From: Incurvaria masculella
Taxonomy: Eukaryota; Arthropoda; Insecta; Lepidoptera; Incurvariidae
Direction of reading: 5' to 3'
Assembly (NCBI GenBank): GCA_946894095.1
Contig: OX335644.1
Location: 21,247,595 to 21,311,594 of the forward strand
Length of the DNA: 64,000 bases
The stretch's first letter is position 1; every line of letters begins with the position of its first letter. The notes under the pieces were generated by a model. It was given only the letters and a program-made list of their open reading frames with translations, made no database searches and was not told where the DNA came from. Position numbers and translations under genes: made by a program. Shown piece by piece: positions 35,190 to 44,700 of the stretch.

Positions 35190-35968
35190 CGGGTCGTTGC
35201 TCAGGTGCGCGTGCACTTGCCTTCTATGCCAGAGGTCTGGGTTCGAAATTCGGGCCCCGTTCATGCACCAATTGATTTATTTCTTTTTCTGAATTTGATG
35301 AGTAGATTTCGTAGGAACTCGTAAAACTATAGGTCGCCTTTCCCTCTAGGTTGTAGGCCGGGTTGGTAACGTCGCGTTTGTTGGCAACGGCGACACTAAT
35401 TGTTCGTGTTTTCCATCAAGTTCAATGTATCCGTGCTCATAAAGGGCAGTCCTGGCATGGCCGAGGAACGGCTCGAGCGGCTCGTAGCCTAGTGGGGCGG
35501 GGACTGGCCTAGCGTACCAGAGGCTTGGGTGTAATTCCGACATGCACCACTGTCTTTCTCTTTCCTAGTTCGATAAGTTCATTTCGTCACGAACGCGAGC
35601 TGCTCCATGGTTCGGAATCCCTGTAAAACTGTAGGTCCCCTTCCCCTACTAGGTGGTAGGGTTTAAGCCCGCCTAGGTTGGTACCATCGCATTATATGAA
35701 AAGATGGTCGAAGCGGCAATGAAAATGTGTCCGTGTTTTTCATCCAGTTCAATGTAGCCGTGCTCATAAAGGGAAGGTCCTGGCATGGCACCTAATTACT
35801 TCGGGAATGTGGTGTATTGGGCAAATATCATAACGGTAGTTTTGTGGTATTAGCCATCCATATCAGGTAGCATAAAAAAATGGAACCGAATTGTTTCTGC
35901 AATGTGGTGTGTTGGGCTAATGTGACGGTGGGCGTGGTATAGCCATCCATGTCCAGCTACGCACAAAA
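35190..35968 (+). mobile_element. SINE-A copy split by a younger SINE
   Basis: The outer copy runs 35190-35469 (head with GGTTCGAAATTCGG, body to GTCCTGGCATGG) and resumes at 35884-35968 (ACCGAATTGTTTCTGCAATG to GTCCAGCTACGC). The missing middle is exactly where 35474-35880 sits. Confidence 0.75.
35474..35880 (+). mobile_element. SINE-A, full length, nested
   Basis: It has GAGCGGCTCGTAGCCTAGTGG at the start, a weak B-box (GGGTGTAATTCC), all body blocks, and a GTAGCATAAAAAAA tail. It is inserted in another SINE-A in the same orientation. The word ATGG...AAC occurs at both edges and may be the target duplication. Confidence 0.85.
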
Positions 35969-36026
35969 ATATACTTTCTTCATTGTGCAATATTTTAATA
36001 TATACCGGATCTATTTACTGTCAGTA

Positions 36027-36262
36027 TGGGCCAGTCCGAGTTCTGAACTAAATTGGCGTTTACGGAACTTCGAAGTTACGTATAAACGTAAAAGCCATAC
36101 AAACTTATTTTGTGGTTTTACTTCTTCAAGCTGTCAAATCAAACTCGGACTCGCAAATGTTAGTTCTGCCCGCGTTCTTCAATTTCTCCATACATTTAAA
36201 AACGCTAGTCGATCGGTTTGGCGTAAACTCCAATTCCGGTTTCAAGTCGGACTAGAGGCTCT
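36027..36262. mobile_element. MITE-C, short copy
   Basis: It shares TAAATTGGCGTTTACGGAAC, CTTCTTCAAGCTGTCAAATC and the end AAGTCGGACTAGAGGCTCTGG with the copies at 37452, 41817 and 44560. Confidence 0.7.
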
Positions 36263-36269
36263 GGAGTTT

Positions 36270-36405
36270 AGACCAACGCACCGCATCGCAACAGGTGCCA
36301 TGCCTTCCTTTAATTGCACGGACTCATTGAATTGTACGTAAAACACTTGCAATGTTCATTTCCGCTTCAACCATCTTTCATTCAATGCGATGGTGACAAC
36401 CCGGG
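36270..36405 (-). mobile_element. SINE-A fragment, reverse
   Basis: AGGTGCCATGCC, CATTGAATTGTACG and TTCATTCAATGCGATGG lie in reverse order of the family. Confidence 0.6.
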
Positions 36406-36698
36406 CTGGTCTAGATCACTTCACGATAAGAGAATTTAAACAGAAAGTGAGTTGTTATTATGAGTCAAACTCACTTCAATTTGTACCGTAATGGTCCCCT
36501 TTTGAAAATACCACCTGGGTATGCCCAGGTGTCGGCATTGTGCAAATTATAGGTATGTGTGTGCATAAATATATTATGTACTTCGCACAATGCCGATGGC
36601 ACCTTGAATTCGTCCTCTAGCTGCCAGAAGTAAAGTAACAGCAGAAACATACCTTAATATAGGTACTAGGCGTGTTTATTAGAAAACTTATTAATAAT

Positions 36699-37091
36699 CG
36701 CTCGTGGTGTAGGGGCTGCAGGAGTTGTCTTTCATCCGAGAGGTCTGGGTTTCAAATCGTCGCCCGATCATGCACCACTTTCATTCTCTTTCTGAGTTGG
36801 ATACGTGCATTTCGTTACGAATGCGATCTGTTCCATGGTTCGGAACCCATTTAAAACTGTAGGTCCCCTTCCCCCACTAGGTGGTAGGGTTAAGCCAGGC
36901 CCGTGTTGGATGAAACTATGATTGAAGCGGCAATAAGCAATTGTCCGTGTTTTCCATCCAGTTCGATGTAGCCGTGCTCATAAAGGGAAGGTCCTGCCAT
37001 GGCACCTAATTCCTTCGGGAATGTGGTGTATTAGGCTAATATCATAGCGGTAGTGGTGTGGTATGAGGCATCCATGTCAGGTTGCATAAAA
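36699..37091 (+). mobile_element. SINE-A, second head subfamily, full length
   Basis: The head GCTCGTGGTGTAGGGG...GAGAGGTCTGGGTTTCAAATC (A- and B-box-like words) is followed by a complete body and a GGTTGCATAAAAAA tail. It is the best copy of this subfamily here. Confidence 0.85.
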
Positions 37092-37451
37092 AAGGGATAC
37101 TCACATACTTGCATACACGCACGTTTCCTGTCAGTGAAATGGTCTGTCTTCAATATTTAGGGTTACTCTACAGGACTGAGTTTTCCAACCTTACAAAAAT
37201 ACATTGAACGAACGATGGTCGAAACAGCAATGAAAGTGTTTCATCACTAAAACGTAGCTACTAGTTACGCTGCCGAATTTGAAACTGCATCTATAACTAT
37301 TCCGAGGATGATTTGGGTTTATTAGTGAAGCCCATGGGGAATAAAGTGGATCACTACTGATTGAAATAGGAAAGATCGAACTGAGCACACCTCTGCTTAA
37401 TTGGCCTCAATTTCGGATCCATTAACACGTCCGTATTTGACCCACGAAACC

Positions 37452-37900
37452 AGAGCCTTTAGTCTGATTTGTCACCTAAATGGGCGTTTACGGAACTTCG
37501 AAGTTACGTAGAAACATCAAACCCATACAAGTTTTACGACTTATTCAGTGGTTTCACTTCTTCAAGCTGCCAAAATCAAACTCGGACTACCGAGAAATGA
37601 CTGAAAACGCGAAGTCGGCGTAAACGGAAAAGTCAACGTATTTACGACGACGATACGTTTTCTGTCAAATCAAACTAATTCGCCTAACGCCCGTGGCGCT
37701 CGCTCTTCAATTCTCCATACATTTGAAAACGTTAGGTTATCGGTTTGGCGTAAACGCCAATTTAGGTGACAATTTGTGTGAGCTCGTTGTAGGTGTTATT
37801 TTCATTTATATTATTTTTCTACTTCTATTAACTACACTGTGAGCTCGCCTTAATCAATAAATCAATAAATACAAATAAGTCAGACTAGGGGCTCTGCTCA
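37452..37900. mobile_element. MITE-C, most complete copy
   Basis: The outer inverted ends are CAGAGCCTTTAGTCTGA and the complement of TCAGACTAGGGGCTCTG. The inner inverted ends are GTCACCTAAAT-GGCGTTTACG (37471) and CGTAAACGCC-AATTTAGGTGAC (to 37770). A CAG-start terminal repeat would suit a hAT-like origin, but no 8-bp target duplication was found. Non-coding. Confidence 0.75.
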
Positions 37901-38007
37901 TATAACTACACGACTTGAGCCAGCGAGAATGGAAGGACGACAGTGGCGATAGAAACTCATTCATGTTGCGGCAACGTAGCCACGAGTTAGTGCAAAAGGT
38001 CTAAGGC

Positions 38008-38095
38008 TGAGATTACTTTGTGACGTCACTTTGACACATTTTGTATGGACTAAATCTCAAAGTAATGCAAAATGACGTGACAAAGTACTCCTTTT
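38008..38095. mobile_element. small hairpin MITE
   Basis: GAGATTACTTTGTGACGTCAC and TGACGTGACAAAGTACTC are inverted ends, with an inner AGTAATGC/CATTACT-type pairing. It sits in a cluster of nested hairpin elements at 37900-38700. Confidence 0.6.
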
Positions 38096-38139
38096 GGTTA
38101 GTCTTAGTTTCTGTTACGACTATTTATCTCAGCCTACGT

Positions 38140-38690
38140 GTAGTTAGTCCGCTTACGAATTTGGGATGCGCAACATCGAATGTTCGTTACACTAAATAGG
38201 TTCCTGGGGGTTACCATGGAGTTAACTGGCCGGGTGAATAGCAGGTCAACAGGCAAGAGAGTGATTCAATCTGACGTTTGGTTGCATCGCGTACCATGCT
38301 TAAGTGTAAGACGACTTGTCATTCGGGCAAGTACACTGAAATTTACCAGGCAAGGTACGAAATGCAACTAAACATCAGATTTAACACGCTTTTGCCTGTT
38401 CACCTGCAATTCACTTGGCGAATTATTAACCATGGTAACATCCCCCTGTGAAGTTCTTAGGTGTCGTTGAAGCTCGAGAATATCAGCGTATGCTATTACC
38501 AAGCGCGTAATGAGGTGTGTAGGTGTAACGGACGATGGTCGAGTCCAATCGAACTCGCAGCTCGTGTTTGTATACGGATATTGCAAAATGGCCGCTCGTC
38601 GGTTTTACTCGAACTCGAAATTGCGAAATTCGGCCCCGGCAGTGATCGAATTTGTAAGCGAAGTGACTAGAGCCTACCGCCATTGTATGT
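38140..38690. mobile_element. outer element interrupted by MITE-2
   Basis: Left flank (TTAGTCCGCTTACGAATT, GCGCAACATCGAATGTTCG, ACTAAATAG) and right flank (CCTGTGAAGTTCTTAGGTGTCG, CCGCCATTGTATGTAA) are collinear with one uninterrupted stretch at 50990-51125. The 38210-38439 hairpin is the insertion between them. Confidence 0.65.
38210..38439. mobile_element. MITE-2, complete hairpin copy
   Basis: It starts GTTACCATGG and ends CCATGGTAAC. Arms of about 90 bp pair imperfectly, including GTGAATAGCAGGT / ACCTGCAATTCAC and GTTGCATCGCGTACC / GGTACGAAATGCAAC. Non-coding. Confidence 0.8.
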
Positions 38691-38699
38691 AACAGTGGC

Positions 38700-39807
38700 C
38701 CCGGCCGTGCAAACGAGTTTCGTTTGCCACTCCCGTGTTTCTTACTCGGTGACTTCCGTAGATCAACGCGAGCCGAATCAGTGCAATGGTGCCTTCTCCA
38801 ACCGAAAACTCTAAAATCCTTGGCGCAGCCCTGACTGCCTCCACCAACCGCGCCCCCCGCCACCCCGCGTGCCAGGGGCGAACTGTGGCGGGCTTGCGAA
38901 TGTTACCGAACCTCCGTTTCAAAAATGCAATTATAGTTTTCTTCCCAGTTCCGCGTGGTAATTTCAGGGCCTAAACCTTGAACAACCTCGGTATAGTCCT
39001 GCCATGTTTTGTTCCTTTATATCTAATGTGAAACTGCATATCAATGCATAGGACAAAACATAGTATAACTATTCCGAGGTTAATTTGGGTTCATTAGTAA
39101 ATTTAGTGTTAGTTGTATGAAAAGATTTGATGACTTGATATTTTTTCGAGCTTCTCCAAAAGGGCGCCCACAGCGCCGCGGCGTCGTACAAGTCGTCACC
39201 TTTCCAGTTAGTTTCATTTTTTAAAGATTATTTTTATAGGTCATTTGTTTTTTCATATTTCTTCTTTTTTGTTGCAACTTTTTTCTTTTAGTTATTCTTT
39301 CATTGTTATTGTTAAGTTAGGATTTGTGTATTTAAACAAATGTATTACAATTTACGAAAAGGCATGTTTCTACAGTTCTTTAAATAAGTGCGTGACATAG
39401 AGACAAGAAGTCAGTAAATAAATGTAACAGCAAAACAGAAAACAATTCTGTTAACAACCATCTAAAACGTAACATCCCAAAGTTCGGCCCTGCGCTTCGA
39501 AATTTTCCCACACCCCTCCGCCGCCGCCGCCCCCCCTCGTCTGAGTTAAATTAGAATTACTGACATGGTTGCCGCGCTAGAGCCGCTCCGCGCATAGCAA
39601 CGCTTATATCGATAATAATTTCATCGAAAGGATCGAACGACCCGGTTTCGATGTCTATGCTTTTATGGGTGTTTGCCTCGAGCGACTTTCGAACACGTAA
39701 CGTTTAGTTATATTTTTTGGATAAAAACTGCTTTGTCGACCTTGTGCCAAAAGCCCTACTTTGTCGGTCAGACGTCAGAAAGCTATGATCCGGAATCTGT
39801 TGGTAAT
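38700..39807. other. CpG-rich and low-complexity stretch without a supported gene
   Basis: GC-rich blocks occur at 38770-38930 and 39470-39620 (a CCGCCGCCGCCGCCCCCC run). Open frames of 60-126 codons on both strands at 38483-38974 lack motifs and supporting splice sites. T-rich text lies at 39220-39320. Confidence 0.35.
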
Positions 39808-40670
39808 ATTTATTTATTTATTTATTTTAGACAGGCAGCCTAAGCTGATATGTCTAAATCTTATTTTTCATTAGATTAAGTTGATCGTCATGTGGAAAGT
39901 TATTTAATTAGTAATTGGGAACACATTTATTTATTTGTTTTTTTTTTTTTTTAGTCAATTGCCATTGTAATATGAATGAATTAACTGGTTATTTTTTTTT
40001 ATTTTCGTTTAAAATGAGTGTCCAAACGATTTTTGAATTGATTGGTTGAGTTAGCATTAATAACGTCTTCGGGGAGCTTGTTCCATAACTCCACAACTCT
40101 ATTTGTAAAGAAATGTTTGCGGGTGTTGGTGTTATGTTCCGTGCAGTTGAGTTTCAAGCTGTGTCCTCTTAGGTGAGTGTTTTTATTTAAGGTGAGCATA
40201 TTTCCAAGATTTGCGCAATCATACTTCCCGGTCATTATCTTGTATGCTTCTATGAGGTCACCTCTCTGACGGCGGCTTTCTAGAGAGGGAAGATTTAAGT
40301 CTTTCATAATATGTTAGGTTGGAGAGCTGTTGAGGAATTTTGGTGAATCTTCGTTGGACTCTTTCCAAAGCCTGGATATCCTTAATAAAATAAGGCTGCC
40401 AGATCTGCAAACCATATTCTAATAGTGGTCTTACATATGTTTTTAATATTTTCAACATAATATCAGGTGTAAGGACATGAAAGGCTTTTCGAATCATGAA
40501 AATGAGTGAGTTTGCTTTCTTAATAATTTCTGAAATATGGGTCTCCCATTTCAAGTCGTAGGTGATGTTGATTCCCAGGTCCTTTTGTGAATCCACTGGC
40601 TTGAGTTTGACATTGTTTAAAAAGTATGGCAATTTAGGATTTTTTTTTCCCATGTGTGCACTTACTGCTT
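39808..40670 (-). mobile_element. LINE, 5'-truncated, frameshifted
   Basis: Two overlapping - strand frames carry [50 protein letters not shown] and FFTNRVVELWNKLP, the C-terminal part of a CR1/jockey-like reverse-transcriptase protein. One frameshift lies at about 40260-40307. The 3' end has ATTTA microsatellite text and a GACAGGCAGCC block shared with the copy at 55888-57722. Confidence 0.85.
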
Positions 40671-40824
40671 TACTCTGCCGGCTCAAGGCCCTATTGCAAC
40701 AGTTCGCGTCTATACGAGGTAAAATACACCCCAAACGAACTGTTTTCCTTCGATGTTTTTTTGATGAAAAAAGAAATTTCAGTACATTTTTTATGAAAAC
40801 TGTTTGGTCGCATTTTGAGATTCA

Positions 40825-41112
40825 TAGAAATTACTCGATCTTAGCGTAACCAAAGTATGGCTTCCAACTGTCAGTTTTGACATAAAATGTATGGAACGCA
40901 TATGAATTTGACAGTTGGAAGCCATATTTTAGTCAAGCACGGCACGAGTAATACTGAGATTCATAGACAATAATCCTGGGGTCCATATACTTTACTCGTG
41001 CTTGGCTGAACCAAAGTATGTTTTTCGACTGTCAGTTTTGACATAAAATGTATGGACCGAATGTCAAATTTGACAGTCGGAAGTAATACTTTGGCTTAGC
41101 CAAGTACGTGTA
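40825..41112. mobile_element. two related hairpin MITEs in tandem
   Basis: Hairpin 1 is about 40825-40945 (CCAAAGTATGGCTTCCAACTG / CAGTTGGAAGCCATATTTTAG). Hairpin 2 is about 40985-41112 (CCAAAGTATGTTTTTCGACTG / CAGTCGGAAGTAATACTTTGG). Both share GTCAGTTTTGACATAAAATG in the middle and ACTCGTGC-type ends. Confidence 0.75.
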
Positions 41113-41233
41113 ACACCTATGAATCTCAGCACAAGTCTTATGAATCTCAGCATCAGTTTGTCTACATTCTAAGCCTATGGGTTCTCCACTAAAACGTGGC
41201 TAAGCTACCGCCATGCACGGAGGTGAAGAGTAT

Positions 41234-41470
41234 CACTATTTTAAAACTTACTCTATAATATTTCGTTGGCCGGCTTACCGCACATATTTGGAGCAGGACG
41301 CGCTGCTCGACGTTTCGGAGCCTCACATGGGCTCCATCTTTAGGTGAACGTGCCTGTCGCGACGGAGGCAGGCACGTTCACCTGAAGATGGAGCCCATGT
41401 GAGGCACCGAAACGTCGAGCAGCACGTCCTGCTCTTACACGCGCGGTAAGCCGTCCAACGAAATATTATG
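41234..41470. repeat. fold-back element with hammerhead-like motifs
   Basis: Arms of about 95 bp are inverted around 41360 (ends ATAATATTTCGTTGG / CCAACGAAATATTAT). The + arm has CTGAAGA at 41382-41388, a stem GGAGCC / GGCACC (41390-41395 with 41403-41408) and GAAACGTC at 41409-41416. These are in the order of a hammerhead ribozyme: box CUGANGA, stem II, GAAA, GUC. The - arm has a perfect stem II but CTAAAGA in the first box. One extra U sits before stem II in both, and stem I is weak. AGGTGAAGAGTAT flanks the element on both sides. Confidence 0.5.
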
Positions 41471-41573
41471 AGGTGAAGAGTATTTTCTACACCTTCATGC
41501 CGCCATGCGAAGGAATTTCGATCCCACGCTGCATTGAGCCTTCGCTAATGTTGGACGCTTGTCTCCCCTGCAG

Positions 41574-41784
41574 GACGAGGTGCTCGCGATTGGCGAGAAG
41601 GTGGTGCTGCGCGCGGGCGACGTGCTCGGCTGGGCGTGCCGCGGCGACGGCTGGCGCTGCGGGCTGCCGGCGGTGTGGCGCGGGGCGTGCGCGCCGCGCG
41701 CTCCCACCGCCGCCGAGCCGCCGGAGCCGCTGCACGCGTCGCGGCTCGACTTCGCCGACGTCGAGCGCGAGAAGGCGGCCATTG
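41574..41784 (+). CDS. ARID5B: ARID5B exon A (first visible): BAH-like region
   Basis: The acceptor CTCCCCTGCAG ends at 41573 and the donor GTGCGT starts at 41785. Phase is 0 in and 1 out. It encodes DEVLAIGEKVVLRAGDVLGW, then WRCG and DVEREKAAI, matching the vertebrate DEVIAVSEKV...KWRCG...DVLKEKADLG stretch. Confidence 0.9.
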
Positions 41785-44700
41785 GTGCGTACCGCCCTGG
41801 GCCTGTAGTCCCAGTTGTCACCTAAATTGGCGTTTATTGATGAGCGCGCGCAGTGGGCATTAAGCGAACTAACATTTGCGTGTCCGAGTTTGATTTGACG
41901 GCTTACTCAACGTTGCCGTAAACACGTCGACGTTCCCGTTTACGCCGACTCCGCGTTCTCATACAAATCGGAAGTCCGAGTTTGACTTTGACCGCTTGAA
42001 GAAGTAAAACTACAGAATAAGATTCGTAATTTGCCATGATTCGTAATGTGCCATGATTCGTAATTTGCCATAATTAGTAATGTGACATGATTCGTAATTT
42101 GCCATGATTCGTAATTTGCCATGATCGTAATTTGCTACGATTCGTAACTTGCCATGATTCGTAATTTGCCATGATTCGCAATTTGCCATGATTCGTAATT
42201 TGCCATGATCCGTAATGTGCCATGATTCGTAATTTGCCATGATCCGTAATGTGCCATGATTCGTAATTTGGCACGTTGGTTCGCAGAGGACCCCGAGGCG
42301 CCCGGCGTGGTGGTGTTCTCGTACCCGCGCTACTGCCGCTACCGCGCGCTGCTGCGGCGGCTCGACGGGCTCGCGTCGGCGTGGCTGCGCGACTCGCTCG
42401 TCGCCGCGCTCGGCGGCTACGCGGCGCCCACCAGGAACACGAGGATACTCTTCTGCCGGGTGAGTGGTGGCCGTGGTGAGTTAACACGCCGGCTGAACGG
42501 GCAAGTGAGTGATTGAATCTGACGTTTCGTTACATTTCGTACCATGATAACTGATAAAAAGTTCACTTAGCCAAATAACACGTCATTTGACAATTAGCAT
42601 GTTACGAAATGCAATTAAAAGTCAGATTAAGCGATTGCACGAAGAGACAGCTGAGTTAATCAATGTTCAAACACGTCACTTTTAGTGAACCGCATGGAGT
42701 TCCTTTCATACTGTCCATACAAAGTGACGTGTTTAATCATATGTTGACGTTGATTTTGATTTTTGTCCTTTCGTGCACTCGGCCCTTAATCACTCAAATG
42801 GCGAGTTAACTTAACATGGCAACCCACAGACCTCAGACCACACGCGTACAAAACGAACACAGTGTGAAAGTGAGACGTATACTCAAGCGCCACTACTGCG
42901 AGTTGGAGCGGGATGGAACATACCTACCCGATGCTCGCTATAAGTACACAGTGTCACGGCTCGCGTTGTTATAAAATCTTTGTGGTTTCTCTCGCTTTCC
43001 TTAAAGCATGTGTTGAAGCCATGGTGACCTGTGGACCCAGGCGTTTTCATGACATAGCCATATCTTTCCCTTTACATCGCTTCTGTCTCCTGCAGGAGAT
43101 TGAAGTATCGCCGATTATAACGCAAGATCCGTTCGCTTCGGCAGGACACGTTCGAGTACCCGGAGCTGGAGGGCCACGAGTTCGTGTGCAACCACCTCGC
43201 GCCGCGGCTGAAGGGCAGGCCGCGCGGCCGGCGGCGACGGCGCGCGCGCTCGCACTCGCTCGACCCGCCGTCCGACCGCGAGCGCTCGCCCTCCGACACG
43301 TCCGTGTCGAGCGACCGCGAGCGGGACAAGCGCGAGGTGGGTGACACCTGTCAACTTGACTGACAGCCCTCAGAATTCGGTTGTGCTGGCTGTTCAGTAC
43401 TGTACAGAACAGAAAAGAACAAGAAATAGCGTTTAGGTTAACGGAATGACAGTTCCGTGTTCCGTCTTCTGGCGTTTCGATGACCCGAAAACGAGTTCCG
43501 TACTGCAACCGGAAGAACAGGACAGAGTAGAAACGCTTGCCCAAACCAAACACAGCATCAGAGTAGACTAAAAAGGGTGGAGTGCACTATCTCTGGTTTT
43601 AGTTCATATTATTATTTATATTATATGTCTTGTTTTCATATGTCTTAAGACAGCCGCACTACAGAATTTGACACATGACTTACAAAATGAGATTGCCAGT
43701 ATACGCCGACATTGCTCAAATCTGTGGAATCGTTTTAAATGGAAGTTGGTGCGTTCCCCGCAGCTGACGCCTCCGCGCGCGCAGCTCCGCAACGGCTGCG
43801 CGGAGGAGCGCGCGACGGACCGCGCGTTTATGTCGCAGCTGCGCGCGTTCCACCGCGACCACAGCACGCCGCTCAAGCACGCGCAAACCCTCAAGGACCG
43901 TGAGTGTCGCCCGTCTACATTACTCCAGTCGGTATTATGGTTTCCACAACCAGGAGGGTTAACAGTGGGCATGGAAACAGGAGTAGCAATCGAAACAACC
44001 GTTTTGTACAACCGACAAGAAATTTAGTCAGCAAGTCCAAATACAAATACATTAAGCTTGGTTTTCACCAAGTGCTGATTTGTTTTAATTGACACTTAAA
44101 TGACCTTTATTACTTGAGTGCTGATTATCTTGTGCTGGTTTCGATTGCAAGATAGTAAGAAAGGCTCTTTAATATACAGATTAAGCTAATCAGTACTTGG
44201 TGGAAGAGACCTTTATTCTTATAACTATAAAAATATACATTATACTAGCTGAGGTACTCGGCTCCACTCGGGTCAATGTCGTTTTGGACTAGCCTATGTT
44301 CTTTCTCAAGGTAAAAAACTATCTCTATACTAAATTACATCAAAATTGGTTCAGCGGTTGAGGCGTGACAACAGACAGAGTATGGATTATCCCCTTAAAT
44401 GCTATAAACGCATGAGAATAACCTCTACAATAAAGTATGAATAATATGGGTATGAGATTCTGACCAACACCTAGAACCTGTGGCATTTATCGTTAAGTTG
44501 GGTAAGTAGTTTTAGAAAAATGGCGACAGCGGTTCTCAAAGTAGGGCACATCTGCCTTTCTTGATCTGAGCCTCTAGTCTGACTTGTCGCCTAAATTGGC
44601 GGTTACGCCCAACCGATCGACTAGCGTTTTCAAATGTATCGAGAAATTAAAGAGCGCAGTGGACGTTAAGCGAACTAACATTTGCGAGTCCGAGTTTGAT

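Noticed and set aside
38483..38974. Several 60-126 codon frames on both strands
   Set aside because: CpG-rich DNA lacks stops by composition; no family motif or good splice pair was found.
42010..42487. Long - strand frames with a periodic ANYESWHITNHGKLRI-type peptide
   Set aside because: They are the 17-bp minisatellite read through three frames; the pattern follows DNA periodicity, not a protein family.
43047..43553. 168-codon - strand frame over ARID5B exon C
   Set aside because: Antisense shadow; the sense strand carries LKGRPR and fits phase with neighbouring exons.
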